The notes below the pieces were generated by a model. That model searched no databases. It was not told where the DNA came from and saw only the letters and a list, made by a program, of their open reading frames with translations. This document shows positions 35,037 to 46,728 of a DNA stretch of 64,000 bases, one piece after another (positions within the stretch are counted from its first letter, which is position 1; the number at the start of each line of letters is the position of its first letter). The DNA is from Sphaerosporella brunnea. Its lineage: Eukaryota; Ascomycota; Pezizomycetes; Pezizales; Pyronemataceae. Where the stretch lies: positions 1-64,000 of the forward strand of contig VXIS01000236.1 in assembly GCA_008704415.1 (NCBI GenBank), given 5' to 3'. Both the position numbers and the translations under genes were made by a program.

Positions 35037-35044
35037 CTTATATA
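35037..35044 (-). promoter_or_regulatory. TATA box of the UIM-protein gene
   Basis: TATATAAG on minus, about 170 bp upstream of the ATG, ahead of the putative leader intron. Confidence 0.55.
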
Positions 35045-35049
35045 CTAGG

Positions 35050-36810
35050 AAAGCGGCGGCCAAAGCGGACTGAATGGGCGGTCAATGTGACCGCTGAGGC
35101 GCCATTGAGGCTGGTAGGCCAACCATTTGATGTCAACCACGTTGGTGACCGCCGAGTCTGAATGGGAAACTGAGGTTAAGGAACCTTATTCCCTCGTCGC
35201 CCAACCGAGGCTATTTGCGGCGGTAAGCACGTTCACTCCGGTCCTGGCTTGAAAACCCTCGCAATTTTGTCGCGCTGGTATGTTTTTTGACTCATCCGGA
35301 GTGTTCCACCAGTCCAACACTGTCACCAACGCGGGAGGCAGCTTTCTGCGCAGCAAGCTTTGGTTTTCGCGGTTTTGAAAAGCTCGAATGGCACGTCTAT
35401 GTCATGAGCTTCTACCACTAATTTCGCCACGCACAGCTGTTGAGAACGGGGTTGGTCGTAGAGGACATCCTCTCGCATCATCAGGCGTCGCACATCTGCT
35501 TCACTATCAATCACTACCGTGTGTACAGCCAGACTGCACAGGCTGAGCGGGTGGCTCTCACGTGCGAACTATAGCCTGGCTTTGTCCTCCTACACTGGCA
35601 ATTGACAACACAGGCTCATTTTGGGCGATCCCACAGCTCCGCATCGGTTCGCGGATAAATCCCGGTTCTTCTCGGTGCGTGTTGAAGCAGTCAAACCCTA
35701 TGGTAACCTGTGAATTTGAATCCGTCGGCGCCCCAGTTGAACGCAGAACACCGAGATCCCTTGCCGGAGCGTCGTGTCGACCCACAGGTTGCTCTTTTTT
35801 TGGTGCAAAGTACCATCTTTGTGAAGCACGGGGACATCAGATAATGGAACTAACTCACGGTTTCTATTCCATCTTCGCTTGTTGCGCCCCCCGCTGAATC
35901 TACCTTGGAACGAAACTACTGACCTCGTTGTCGGTTGATATGAGACCGACAATGCGGGGGTCGCAATGAGAACATTAGTTGCGTTGCTGCATCACTCCAT
36001 CACCAAAACTCACTTTCGCGAGAGAGCTTATGTTTGGCTAACACAACACTGCTGCGTAATATCACGTGGCTGGTTGTATCCAGCACGTAATGCGGGAAAC
36101 CCGGTGTCATCCTGCACAATATGGCACCACAGGTCGTAGCCGCTTTTTGAGCATCACGAACTGAACGAAGATTGATTGTTGTGGGGAAAACCAACCCGAG
36201 GCCGCTTGTGTGCAGTGCGCACATAGTCGAGGTAGGAAAGAGAATCCCCAGGCAGTCGAACGACCACCCCGCGGCAGGCCTCCCGGTGGGATCGTGTTCA
36301 CATATCGGAAAGAGCGACGATAATTGAGGTTCGGAACCCCTGTGCTTCGATCATTTAACTGGTAGTGCCTACAAGTTTCATGGAATCTGCGCCGGCAGTA
36401 TCCCTTGCTGTCAAGATACCGCCCTATGCTAAAAAGAGCACCACGGGCTGTTCTGAGATGAACCACGGACCCGCTGAGTTGCAAACATTTGTGAGACGAT
36501 AACGGTCGCTCACATTGTTCTGGCTAACAGGGTGGCGGATTACCCCAGGGAGCTCTGGTAAGGGTGGGGAGCGTTTTGATTCGTGAGAGAATGGCTCCGC
36601 AACATCTCCATGGCCGATATGGCTTGCTGTATACAACCAACAATGGTACGGGGTCACAGCATGACAGAATCACCGAATACCGCTGGCCCCGGCCGCCAGG
36701 GAAGCGGCGGCTCGTGTTTTGGGCTAATGGCGCCTAAATGGCCGATATGCCGAGGCTGAGTGGCGTCTAAACGGCAGTAGCCTTGAGGAAACGTCCCGAG
36801 CTCTGTCAGA
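35050..36810. other. No recognisable gene
   Basis: Upstream region of the UIM-protein gene followed by unassigned sequence. Open frames up to about 125 codons show no known features. Confidence 0.4.
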
Positions 36811-36867
36811 CCCCGAGGGTGAGGAAAGGCCCCGAGGGTGAGGAAAGACCCCGAGGGTGACGAAAGG
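36811..36867. repeat. Three 19-bp tandem repeats
   Basis: CCCCGAGGGTGAGGAAAGG is repeated three times with one substitution each in copies 2 and 3. It lies just left of the second 28-bp array. Confidence 0.9.
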
Positions 36868-37039
36868 CCCAGAGGCCGCAAGCCTGGACATCCGTGGGGT
36901 CACCTCGGAGCCCGATTCCTACATTGCAACCAAGAAGCCGGCCCCCGCGCTGAACGCCATCGCCGGTTTGTCTGCGTATCGTACCCAATGCTGGCCCTTT
37001 CTGTGTGCGCTGAACGTGCGGAACTCGCGCCCACCGCCG

Positions 37040-37660
37040 CCCGAGTATTGACCCCCGTCCAAACCCCGTTCGAGTAACCAACGCCGTCCCCGGACGCATC
37101 CGAGTGATCGACCCCGCCCAACTCGATCCCAGTGATCTACCCCTTGCGTGCTAGCTCCGTCCGAGTGATGCATCCCGTCTCCGCCCCTTGCGAATGCTGA
37201 ACTCTGTGGCAACCATCAAGCACGTTCCCGCCCCTTTGGAGTGATGAATGCCGTCCCCGCCCGGTCCGAGTGATGATTCGCGTCTCAACCCCATCCCCCG
37301 GTCATCCGAGTGCTCACGTCTGTCTGCACTCTCGATCCAGCACGAGTGATTGATCTCGTCCGCAACCCGTTCAAGCCCGGCCGAGTGATGATCATCGTCA
37401 CCGCGTCAGAGGAGTGCTCGACGCCCGGTCGAACCCTCAATGCCTTCCAAACTCCGTCTGAGTGATCAACCACTTCCCGGCCACGTTCGAGTGTTCGACC
37501 CCGTCCAGCCACGCCCAAGTGATCAACTCCGTCCCCGCCACATTCGATTCATCGACCTCGTTCAGCCCGTCCGAGTGATTAACCCGGCCCAAGCCACGCC
37601 CGAGGGATCGACCCCGTCCAGCCACGCCAGAACGCGGAACACTGTCCTCTCCAGGTTCGA
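37040..37660. repeat. Degenerate ~28-bp tandem repeat array, copy 2
   Basis: Consecutive units of 27-29 bp, e.g. GCCACGTTCGAGTG.. and GCCACGCCCAAGTG.., each carrying a GAGTGAT-like core and ending in CCCCGTCC or similar. The unit and orientation match the array at 24235-25130. I find no gene signature. Confidence 0.65.
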
Positions 37661-39247
37661 GTTCATAAAACCGTGCCACTACCGTCCAACTGATGTGTCT
37701 GTGTCACCGTGGTCAAACTGCAGAACTCCGTACCCACCCCGTTCGAGTGCAGAACCCGGTTCCCACCCGTTCGGACCCAGTGCAGCTGGGCCCGCGGCCG
37801 GTCGGGTACAAACCCTGCGCAGTTGGGCGGAGCTCTCAGGCCGACTTGTGGCGAAGGGTAAGGGGCAGCGGACCGCAGAATGACGAAACTTGAAACAATA
37901 GCCGGGTGCCGATGATAAACTCCGTGACGCACGACGCCTGTCGAAACACCAGATCCACGAAGGTGAGGTTTTGAAACAATTTTACCGCACAGGTGATGGA
38001 TTTTGACGGTATGTGGGCGTCAGAGAAGACAGTTCGATTTGGCGGCAGACGCTGAAGCCGTGCATTCCTACCTATGCGCATATGTGTACGCATGCGCACA
38101 CGGCCTTGACGTAGGCCAGACCTAGGCTTTCCTGCGCACCATCAAGGGCAAGTTTCGTACCATGTTCATCGCCGTAGGGCACACGAAAGCCCCATACATC
38201 AAGGGTGCAACACGCTGGCACGGATTCGCGCACTCTCTGGAATGGTTAGTCTGGTGCCAGAAAACGCACGCCGAGGACAGATACTTGTCGTGCAAGCGCC
38301 TGCCACTACGGGGCCATGCTCTGGTGCGATGGCAGCCAGAACGGTCACGAGCTGGACGGACAATAGATATTAGGGCCGCTCAGACAGGCGTTTCTGACCC
38401 GTTTATACCAATTTGAAACTGACTGTTTACCCGGCTCTATAAACCGCTTTGTTGTAACGCCTTTTTAGCCGTTACTACACGTTTATACGATCGATAACCG
38501 ACCTGGAGCAAGAAGCAACAACGGTTGCTATTGGGCTCCAATTTCGAGTGCTCATCCAGAACCCGCCGAAACCGGTGGTATATCTGGAAACGTGATTAAA
38601 AAGAATAAACGCCTGTCTGAGCGGCCATATTCTACCATCAACCACGCGCAATAGTTGGACTACATGACTTGACGTCTCGTCTGTGAAGCGAACCTTACGT
38701 TTGTCTGAAACTACACAGACACATCGCACCATGGTCGAATGACCTGGAAACCCAAATCAATCCGCGGAGGATCCAGAGCTGGGCCCACGGCCAAAATTCC
38801 ATCGATGAAGTGAACTTTCACATGCCGCCACCCTTCCTATAATGCACTGTATCGTGTGAACATGTAAGGATAGGACCTGCAAACCTGTTCACTGCAAACA
38901 CGACAGGTAACGATCGTGGATAGGATATGCGACACCTTGCTGTAGCCTTGCAATAAGAAGTCGTTTACAGCCAGTCCACGAACTTTTTTTTTTGAATGCT
39001 GTATATCACCAAGCCACCACACGCGCCCCGACTGGGGAAATCTCTGCAGAATGTTTTGCTCCGAGAAGTGATTCGTTCATAACTGAAGGATAGAGAATTA
39101 CGACAACCATAAACGCAATACGCGCACAGAATGACACTTTGATTTGCAAGCAGAGTGGAACAACACACTGGGAAGAATTGTCCTTGGCTTGACCTGTCAT
39201 AAATATGAACACTGCACCAACCACAAGTGTGAGCAGGCAGCGGACAC
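37661..39247. other. No recognisable gene
   Basis: Unassigned sequence up to the left target duplication of the 910-bp hAT element. Short frames only. Confidence 0.4.
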
Positions 39248-39255
39248 GGTATAGA

Positions 39256-40165
39256 TAGTGTTGGGCACGAGCCAAGATATCCCGGGTACTCGTCCCGGGC
39301 CTAAATGACGAGCGAGACGAACGTTTTTTCTGGACGAGACAAGATATCCCGGGACGGATCTGATCAGGCGGCGATCAGGCCCGGGTACTCGTGAGTGATG
39401 AGTTATGATGTGCTATGCGTGTTGACTAGACCCGTGTGCCCTGATCCGTTGGCCATCCGTTGATGTAGGGTTCGGATCTACGGTCTAGGGCTGAGTGCAC
39501 GAGAGTGAGAGGAGAAGAGGATACAAGGTGCGTGCGATCCCTTCCAGCAGTTATTTGGCCCGGCCCTCGGTGTCCGGGAACCTGCTCGGCAAGCGCTCTG
39601 AAACTGCCCATTGTTAGAAAAACCCCCAAACCCGGAATGGTATAGAATGGTGGACGCTGTATGGGCAACGCTATCCCCGTGGTTTAGCAGACAGGGCTCG
39701 GCACTATCTGTCAATGCCCGCCAGTAGTGTACCAGCTGAAAGGCAATTCTCTTGCGCAGGTATTCCGCTGAATTTCCTTTGTTGACCGTGTGATTGTTGA
39801 CCGGCCTATGAACAGGTCATATTATTACCAAAAAGCGAAACAGGCTGGGGGACAGCACCGCGAACATCCTTCTTCTTGTGCAGAATTGGATCGGACAGCC
39901 AGATGTGGAAGAATGGGAGCGCGAAGACGGAGTGGCAGACTGGGTGAACGAGGGCGAATGGGCAGCTGAGGAGGACAATGTATAGAGGAATAGCATTGAA
40001 ATTGAACCACCGAACTCCACTCCAAGGCCTCACGTGCATGGTAGGCCTGGGTACTCGCCGCGCCTGACGTGCATGTCCCGGGCCGGCGAGACTTTTCCCT
40101 CCACGAGACGAGACATCCCGGGCCGTGTTCAGATCTCGTCTCGTCTCGTCTCGTGCCCAACACTA
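39256..40165 (+). mobile_element. Non-autonomous hAT element, 910 bp, with TSD
   Basis: Terminal inverted repeats begin TAGTGTTGGGCACGAG on both ends, and a perfect 8-bp duplication GGTATAGA flanks it (39248-39255 and 40166-40173), the hallmark of hAT insertion. Subterminal regions contain several CCCGGG-containing repeats. Inside is only the 3' end of a hAT transposase gene, so it looks like an internally deleted copy that depends on a transposase elsewhere. Confidence 0.92.
39676..39985 (+). pseudogene. hAT transposase C-terminal fragment with intron
   Basis: The frame reads YPRGLADRARHYLSMPASSV.. followed by PAERQFSCAG, the dimerisation block of hAT transposases. A 56-nt intron (39760-39815, GTATTC..AACAG) follows, then GHIITKKRNRL and an acidic tail ending at TAG 39983-39985. 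The splice restores the expected FS-x-AG-x-II-x-KKRNRL order. All upstream exons (BED finger, catalytic core) are missing. Confidence 0.85.
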
Positions 40166-40455
40166 GGTATAGATGGTGGTCAAAGGGTACGAACTGGTGG
40201 GGGCCAAAGTTCACAGCGAACGCTGGGACCGTGGCCCCAATAATCAATTTATTGCCCATCTGCGCCTGTCTCTCGTTGTGAGACCCGCCGGAGACTGGTA
40301 TAGACTCGCGCTCTATATCCTTGTCTCCAAAGGTGGCGCCTTCCCTATATGCCTGCATACTACGCTAACTTCGTTGCCAGTACCAGGAAATGAGCGATGG
40401 CATCACAGACTCCAAAGCTTCAGGGACTGCTTCCGTAAGACCGGATGGCTGTTAC

Positions 40456-41151
40456 CTACTGTTGCACCCCCTTACTGTGGTAGGGTTGAATACCGGGCAG
40501 AGTGTAGTTGCAGTGCTTTCGGGCATAGTGCTTGCATGCGCCCCAGTAATATTCGACCCAGTTAAGTTCGCAATGGAGCTCAGGATGGAACTTTACTAGG
40601 CGTCCCGCACCCTCGAAAATCCCCTCAACCCGATTACGCTGACCTTTAAAGTCTTGCTGCGCCGAGAGATTCACCGCCGCCGAGCGATTCGCCATAGTTG
40701 GCACGCCTGCGCTGCCGGCCGCCGCCAATGGCACCAGCATGTCGCAGACGTAGGGTTCGTTTGCTCGCTGTGCCCATTGCTGGGGTAGGTAGGATACGAG
40801 TTTGGAGGCAGCTATCTCAGGCATTGGGGATTCAAGTGCGGTGTGTCTTTGCAGAAAGTCATAACCAAAGCGGACTCGGGTCTGCGCTCTCTGGGTAGAT
40901 ATTATAACCTTGAAGGCATTGGCAGCTGGCCATGAATGTTTTCGCTGGTGCACGCTTTTCCCAATCCATAGAGGCGATTTTTGAAAGCCAGCACGCAATG
41001 GCGAGAACTGTGAGAGCGGAAAGCACCTGATTGTAGAGCGCATCTGCTTTGGGTTCTTGATGCTTGTTTTGCGCTGATTTCCGACGCCGGGACGACGGAT
41101 TTGGTTGTGGTCGTCCATCTCAGCCCATCTCCACCAACCGCGCACGTGCAA
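40456..41151 (-). pseudogene. DDE transposase C-terminal relic
   Basis: The last ~75 residues of this frame read LSAQQDFKGQR, then KFHPELHCELNWVEYYWG and CKHYARKHCNYTL. This matches the end of a fungal DDE transposase family in which a Phe-x-Pro-x-Phe-His-Cys-Glu-Leu-Asn block carries the third acidic residue. The N-terminal two thirds show no clear motif and the first two Asp residues are not identifiable, so this is a 3' remnant. I cannot place it in a superfamily. Confidence 0.55.
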
Positions 41152-42790
41152 CGACCAGGTGTATATGTGCCTGCAAACTGCGTCCCAGTAGCTTCATTAC
41201 TATCTCATGATTCTTCAGGTTTCTTTGTGTTTTCTTACAACAGCATTTGCAATCTTCCAGCGTCCGCAAGGTTGACTCGGTACGTCTAATGACGTTGATT
41301 TCCTTGTTTCACAACTATCGCACCGACATGGAACCTCATGTTGTGAAATCATGTAGCCTTATAAACGCTGGGAACTTTTTCTAGATTGGTTCTGTATCTC
41401 TCCTTTCGATATGGCGTTTCGAGTTACCTCGATTATATCGACGATCACCAATCAATACTGGGTGAATCAGGGACCCGTTTTGAAGTATCTTCGTGGGATT
41501 TATCACGTTGCGCACGCAAACGAGTTCGAATTTATATTAATAGTAGATCTTGTGAGCTGAGGAAAACGTTACACCGAAGCAATGACCGCCCAACACCGAA
41601 AGTATCATCCGGGCCATCAAGGCGACAGAGAAGCCAATGCGGCCATTGCCCACTTCGACCAACAGCCGGCCCAAATCGACATACTGCATGCACCCCGCGT
41701 AGCAAAGCATCTTTGTCGACGCGTCCCGTGAAACAGCATGGGTTCCCATTCAGTATGTTGCTGCTTTGGAGCGGGTGCTTCGCAGCCACATTAGTGGCCT
41801 TGAGCGTGCGGTGGTGCTCAATGGTGCGCACAGGCATTGTATCGAGTACCCAGTACTTAAGGGGGAACGAAAGCATATATCTGATGATCACGGAACAAAA
41901 AAGCCGACGTCGCTTCGGATTTCGGTCGGACAAGAAGCAAGTGCAGAGTCCGGAGCGGGAACATGAGGTGATGGGGTACTGTACAGTTCGTCTGATGAAT
42001 AATTGCTGGGAAATGGAGCAGCGAAAAAGCGTCCCGAGCTTGAAAAAGTGACTGCCGTGGTCGTTGGCAAGGCTGATTGGAGATGCGGCGAGTCGTGACG
42101 CTTGAGCTACTGTTTTCAAGGTTAACCCCGCCGCGAAGACTTTGTTAGGCTGTATGGGGCGGATCTGAAAGCCGAACCGACTTTTATTCCCGTATTCCTG
42201 TTGGCTGGCTGTCAGATTCAAGAGGAACGCCGACGCTGCCAAAGCTGCTTCACTGGGTATCACGCTGCGCCAATTCGGGCCTTCCAGAGACAATTGCCCG
42301 TAACTCAACCAGCACGCCCCGTACTCAGAACGCGGTCTTGTCGGGCCGTCTATTGGGAACGCTCCCATGGCATCGCAAACGCAACCACACCGTGAATGGC
42401 TACAAATTAGTCAATCCTCCCTACGTACCAGGAGGATGATACATGCACACCAGAGCGCTGCATCTGGAGATCCATCTACCTTGATATTGCCACACAGACT
42501 GTGCGGCGCGGGTGACAGTAACTTAGCCAGGGCTAGCACTGGAAGGCATATCGCCACCTGGACGTTCCTCCGCCTCATTTCGGCCGCATCAGATGTGTTC
42601 TCGAGCTTGATCTTCCTGTGGTCGCCAACCTCACGCAGCCGATCGGGAAAAGGCTTTACCCCATTTGAATGACCCACTACCACAGTATGGTTGTCAATTT
42701 GGCTGCTTGGCTATCAAGTCTGCGAACCTGTTTTGTGTTGACAGCAAGTTTATACGCAGCGACACTAAGATGTGGGTAGAAGAGGTATAA

Positions 42791-42866
42791 ATTGAAGGTA
42801 CGGAGCTAAGGACGCTGTGACTGCACTTAAGGTGCAGTAACGGCTCGCTAGCTCCAAACCTTAATC
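42791..42866. repeat. Long imperfect foldback
   Basis: Nested inverted arms pair outward to inward: AAGGT/ACCTT, GGAGCTA/TAGCTCC and ACTGCACTT/AAGGTGCAGT. The right end read in reverse (GATTAAGGTTTGGAGCTAGC) resembles the ends of the hairpin at 31923-31983. Confidence 0.6.
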
Positions 42867-44374
42867 TAACTACGCTACTATCTAACCCTAAAGATGCGTC
42901 GGTTCATACTCTGATCTCACACAGGGTGACACTCTATGATCGAGTGACACCCCGTGTCCAACATTTTGTAGCATGCACAACTGTCCCGGGACCCATGGCA
43001 GGGTGAGGGACAATCCACGTTCTGCCAGTTCGAGGCTAACCTTGACGGTACAACGAGCCATCCGCTGGCAGGCAGGGCAGCGCCAAAGGAGTCGCCCTTG
43101 CATCACCCCAAAGGTCTTGCAACCGTGTTTGACAGCCGACTCGCAGACACCAAGATCTTCATCTGCTAGCACTACGGTGGAAAATTCGTCTTCGTTGGCT
43201 TTGTGCTGGCCCTGCAAATATAAGGTCGCGCTCATGGCCTTCTGTTGCCTGCCGCCACATCAAACACCAGGTATGAACACCTAAGGTGGAACTAGGTAGT
43301 ATCGTCGAACCTGGAACCTACGTAAGCATGCCGCCTCCGCGGGCACCAGTCATAGTATTGCACACTATGTAGTCACACTGTGTGCACGCAATATCCTAGG
43401 CACCGTAGGACTGCGGCATCTAGGCATCGGGCTTCATATTCCCGGGTACGTGTCTGGTAGACATCCAGTCTTCCTACGAATCTGACGCCTTCGCTGGGCC
43501 GGTGGTCTCTGGACATCCCATTTGTGCGCCTTTCCCACGGCAACCGGTCACCGTGTTCTTTGCAGGTGTTCCCTGGTGCCAACAGTCGTCGGGTCCCGGT
43601 GTGTCGGCCTGTTTGGGCGCGTCCACCCCGACACCATATGTGGTGGGGTATTGGTCATTGCCACGGGGACGGGGCTAGACAGGATGCTGATCGTGGCCCA
43701 CATCCGGAAGCTTGAGTCCGTTCCTGATCGGACATTGTCAACGCAGTACAGCCACAGGTAATTTGAAGCGTGCGGAAGACGCCACATAGGTGCGAGAGAC
43801 TCCTGGCGAAAATTATGATTGACAGTGGCTGGTGGCACTCGCAGCTCTGGACTATGAAACGGCAAGCGTCCTTCGATCATGTCGGAGGGGATCGCTGGCT
43901 GGTGACCAAGTGGCTAAGGCTATCCGGCAGGTGATGGTACGCGGACAGTGACAAGAGACTTATGTCATATGCATACAAAATGCTGCCTTTTATAGGCCGT
44001 GCGGCTAGTAGCGGCGGCCTGATGTTCCTCCGCTCCATCCCCACGGCACAGCCAACCCTAGCTGGGCTGCGTCACTGCTCGGCGCTGCCAGTGGTCATAA
44101 ATCACCCTGTCGAGGCGCAACATCACGTGATGTCCCGAGTCCACCGGGCAGCAGCACTGGTTGAAGGAACGGCACCACAGTTCCGATATTATCTCGGATA
44201 GAACATGTATTTCATCGGAGAAAGCCTATTCGAGCCAAGAAACAAACTATCTGGACGTCAGACGCCACCAACAATGGAGAACTTCCCATAACTCTATCGG
44301 GGACGGATACGAAATTTTGCACGCTCTGGATTGGGGTATCCACGTCTGCGCGTTGGATCGTTGGAGCCGGCGGA

Positions 44375-44403
44375 TAGATAGGGGGGGGTCCCCCCCCTAT
44401 CTA
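44375..44403. repeat. 29-bp palindrome with G8/C8 arms
   Basis: TAGATA followed by eight G, one T, eight C and TATCTA: a perfect inverted repeat around a single central base. Confidence 0.9.
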
Positions 44404-46405
44404 ACGATTTCTTCCACTGCGGCCCGTTACAAGCAGGAAGACCGCCGGGCGTGCGCTCAATTTCCCGGCGCCGTGCCGGTTCACGGCCAAGTTGCAAAAC
44501 CCCCGCTACCGGCGGCCTGCCTGACGGGCATCTTCCTTGTCACTTGCGGCCCACCAAGAGCTCAAAGCGTTAGAAACCGTAGGATTATCGGTCAATCTCA
44601 CGGGAAGCCACCCCTTCTATTGAGCTTCTATCCCGAAATTCCCCACTTTGTATCCGACCCCAATAGAGTTATGAGAAGTTCTCCAATGCACGCATTTCTT
44701 CCCAGCTGTTTGCCAACCCTCTCATGCATTCAAGTGCAATCCACCCATCTCAGCCTGCAATCCCCTTCTAACCAAGACCCCCACTTCATCCAGGGTTACA
44801 GGCCGCTGCTGACTGGCGTAGTATCACATTCCGTGGTCTCATCAACGCCGTTTGCCTGATTTGAGGAAATTTGAGGCCGTGCGCCTGTCAACAGGGAACC
44901 TGGAAACATTGGTTGCCTGAACTGCGACTGGCCAGAGCCGGAGGTGGTTCTCCTGATGTGTTAGATCATAGAGATAGATGACTGGGTCTCACGGCGCGAT
45001 GGTAATTCCATCGATATTCGCTGCATTGCACAATCGTAAGATGAAAACTACGCCCGTCTTTCCAAAACAACATATCCAACGACATTGACAGATCGAGAAC
45101 ATCGAAGAAGCGCAATTGTTGCTCTTGCCGTAGGGGCGCGACAAGCCTATTCGGCGGGCGGCACTAGGCTGCGCAGTGGTAGCTGTTCGCCAGTAACGGC
45201 TATTCGTGAAAATTATGGTTCGGTGGAACTCACCAACGCTCGCTGAAGAGCCTAACAAACAGGGACCTAACGCACGCCCTGTTTCCCGTGCAAACAGTTC
45301 CAAAAGCAGCCCACGACCGAGGCAGAGGCGAGATTGGGCGGCGGAGGCAGCCAGCCAGCTGGCAGCATGGGCGGACTCAGCGGCGGTCTATGCGGGGCGG
45401 GAAGCGACGGTGTAACGGTGGGAGAGCCGGAATCAGAGCCACCAGCAACGGCGTGCTCGCACAGGGACTTCTCTCTCGCCGATTGGAACTTCTCCCTCTC
45501 CAATCTGAGTGCGACCACTTCCTCCTACCAGTTTTCCGCATTTCGTTGCCGGGAACGTTTTTGTGGCCTGGCACCCAGCGCGTTGATTGGAGCTTATCAG
45601 GGAGCTACCGTTCGCTCCAACGACAGTAAGAAAAAACGGGGACCTTACACACGCCCTGTTCCCCGTCCAAACAGTTCTAGAAGGAACCCACGGACCGATG
45701 GTGCAAACGTTAACTCAATTGTTGCGGGACAGGCAAGACCGGCGTCTGACTAGCCGGGTGGGGGGGCCGTGCATAAGGCAAGCAACAGTTCGCGGGGGGG
45801 CGAGACTTCCCAGCTGGGTCATGGACGCGCACTCCATTGGCAAAGATTTGAACGACCAACCTCCCTGGTCTGCGGCATCTGCACGGATCTGGGCTCATGC
45901 GGCCTCAACGTTAGACATGCGATTCGTGTATTGGAGACTGTCAAGGACCTACCGTTCGTTCGAGCGGGCGTAGAAAAAAACAGGGACCTGACACCCGCCC
46001 TGTTCCCCGTGCAAACAGTCCCAGAAGGAACCCACGGACCGACGGTGCGAGCACCAACTTATTTTTTCAGGACGGGCAAGAGAGGTGGCTAACTAGCCGG
46101 GGCGGGGGCGTAAGGAAAGCGACTCTGGGCGGGGAGCGAGACTCTCCAGCTGCCTCCTCAATGTGCACTTCCTCGGTGCGGTGCTCGACGACCAGCCTCT
46201 TCTGGGTGAAAACAACAGGGACCCGACACACGCCCTGCTCCCCGTGCAAACGGTTCCACAAGGAACGATGGTGCGAGGACCAGCTGGATTCTTGAGCGAA
46301 GAACATGCGCCCAAGGAAGAGACTACTCGTTTCCTCAAACAACCTTATTGAGGCCCTTTCAGGACAGCTTTTCCTGGTCTGCGGCATTTACGCGCGTTTG
46401 GGCAG

Positions 46406-46461
46406 CTGCAACATCAAAGTTAGAAATACGATCCGTATATCGGAGCCTAACAAGGACCTAC
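46406..46461 (-). other. Candidate 56-nt intron between modules 4 and 5
   Basis: On minus: donor GTAGGT, branch-like CTAAC and acceptor TTGCAG. The duplicated segment between modules 2 and 3 keeps the donor and CTAAC but has lost the acceptor. This suggests the region was a spliced gene before duplication and decay. Confidence 0.45.
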
Positions 46462-46473
46462 CGTTCGCCCGAA

Positions 46474-46728
46474 TCAGCGTGAAAACAACAGGGACCTCAC
46501 ACACGCCCTGTTCCCCGTGCAAACGGTTCCAGAAGGAACCCACGGACCGACGGACACGAACAACTCGAACCTGGGATTCGCATCGCTGGCGGCAGCTGCA
46601 GCGACGGTGTCAAGGGTCTCCAAACCGTCGAATTCTGCTCGCGACAAGTGTCCAGGTGGTTCACGATCAGAGTCAGAGTCTGAAGAGTAACCAACCAGCG
46701 GTCGCGGTGAAGCTGTAGTGGAGGTCAT
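46474..46728 (-). CDS. Hypothetical exon, Ser/Asp/Ala-rich
   Basis: From ATG 46728 an 84-codon frame reads MTSTTASPRPLVGYSSDSDS, an acidic segment (AEFDGLETLD), then an Ala run and continues into module 5. It lies on the strand driven by the TATA box at 47471-47480. I recognise no domain. The tail inside the module is probably untranslated or spliced out, so the real 3' end of the exon is uncertain. Confidence 0.3.
   Translation of the reverse strand: MTSTTASPRPLVGYSSDSDSDREPPGHLSRAEFDGLETLDTVAAAAASDANPRFELFVSVGPWVPSGTVCTGNRACVRSLLFSR

Larger units (their letters stand above)
41152..45257. other. No supportable gene; two structural motifs
   Basis: Long but featureless frames occur (minus 41532-42368; plus 41386-42051; plus 44161-44859). 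The minus frame 42888-43235, from ATG 43235, has a CPAC pair and balanced composition and might be a small gene, but I cannot support it. A foldback (42791-42866) and a G8/C8 palindrome (44375-44403) are listed separately. Confidence 0.35.

Noticed and set aside
41532..42368. 278-codon minus frame and its 221-codon plus counterpart
   Set aside because: Low-complexity-free but featureless, overlapping on both strands, with no start context, splice support or family resemblance.
44161..44859. 232-codon plus frame
   Set aside because: Biased composition, spans the G8/C8 palindrome, no recognisable domain.
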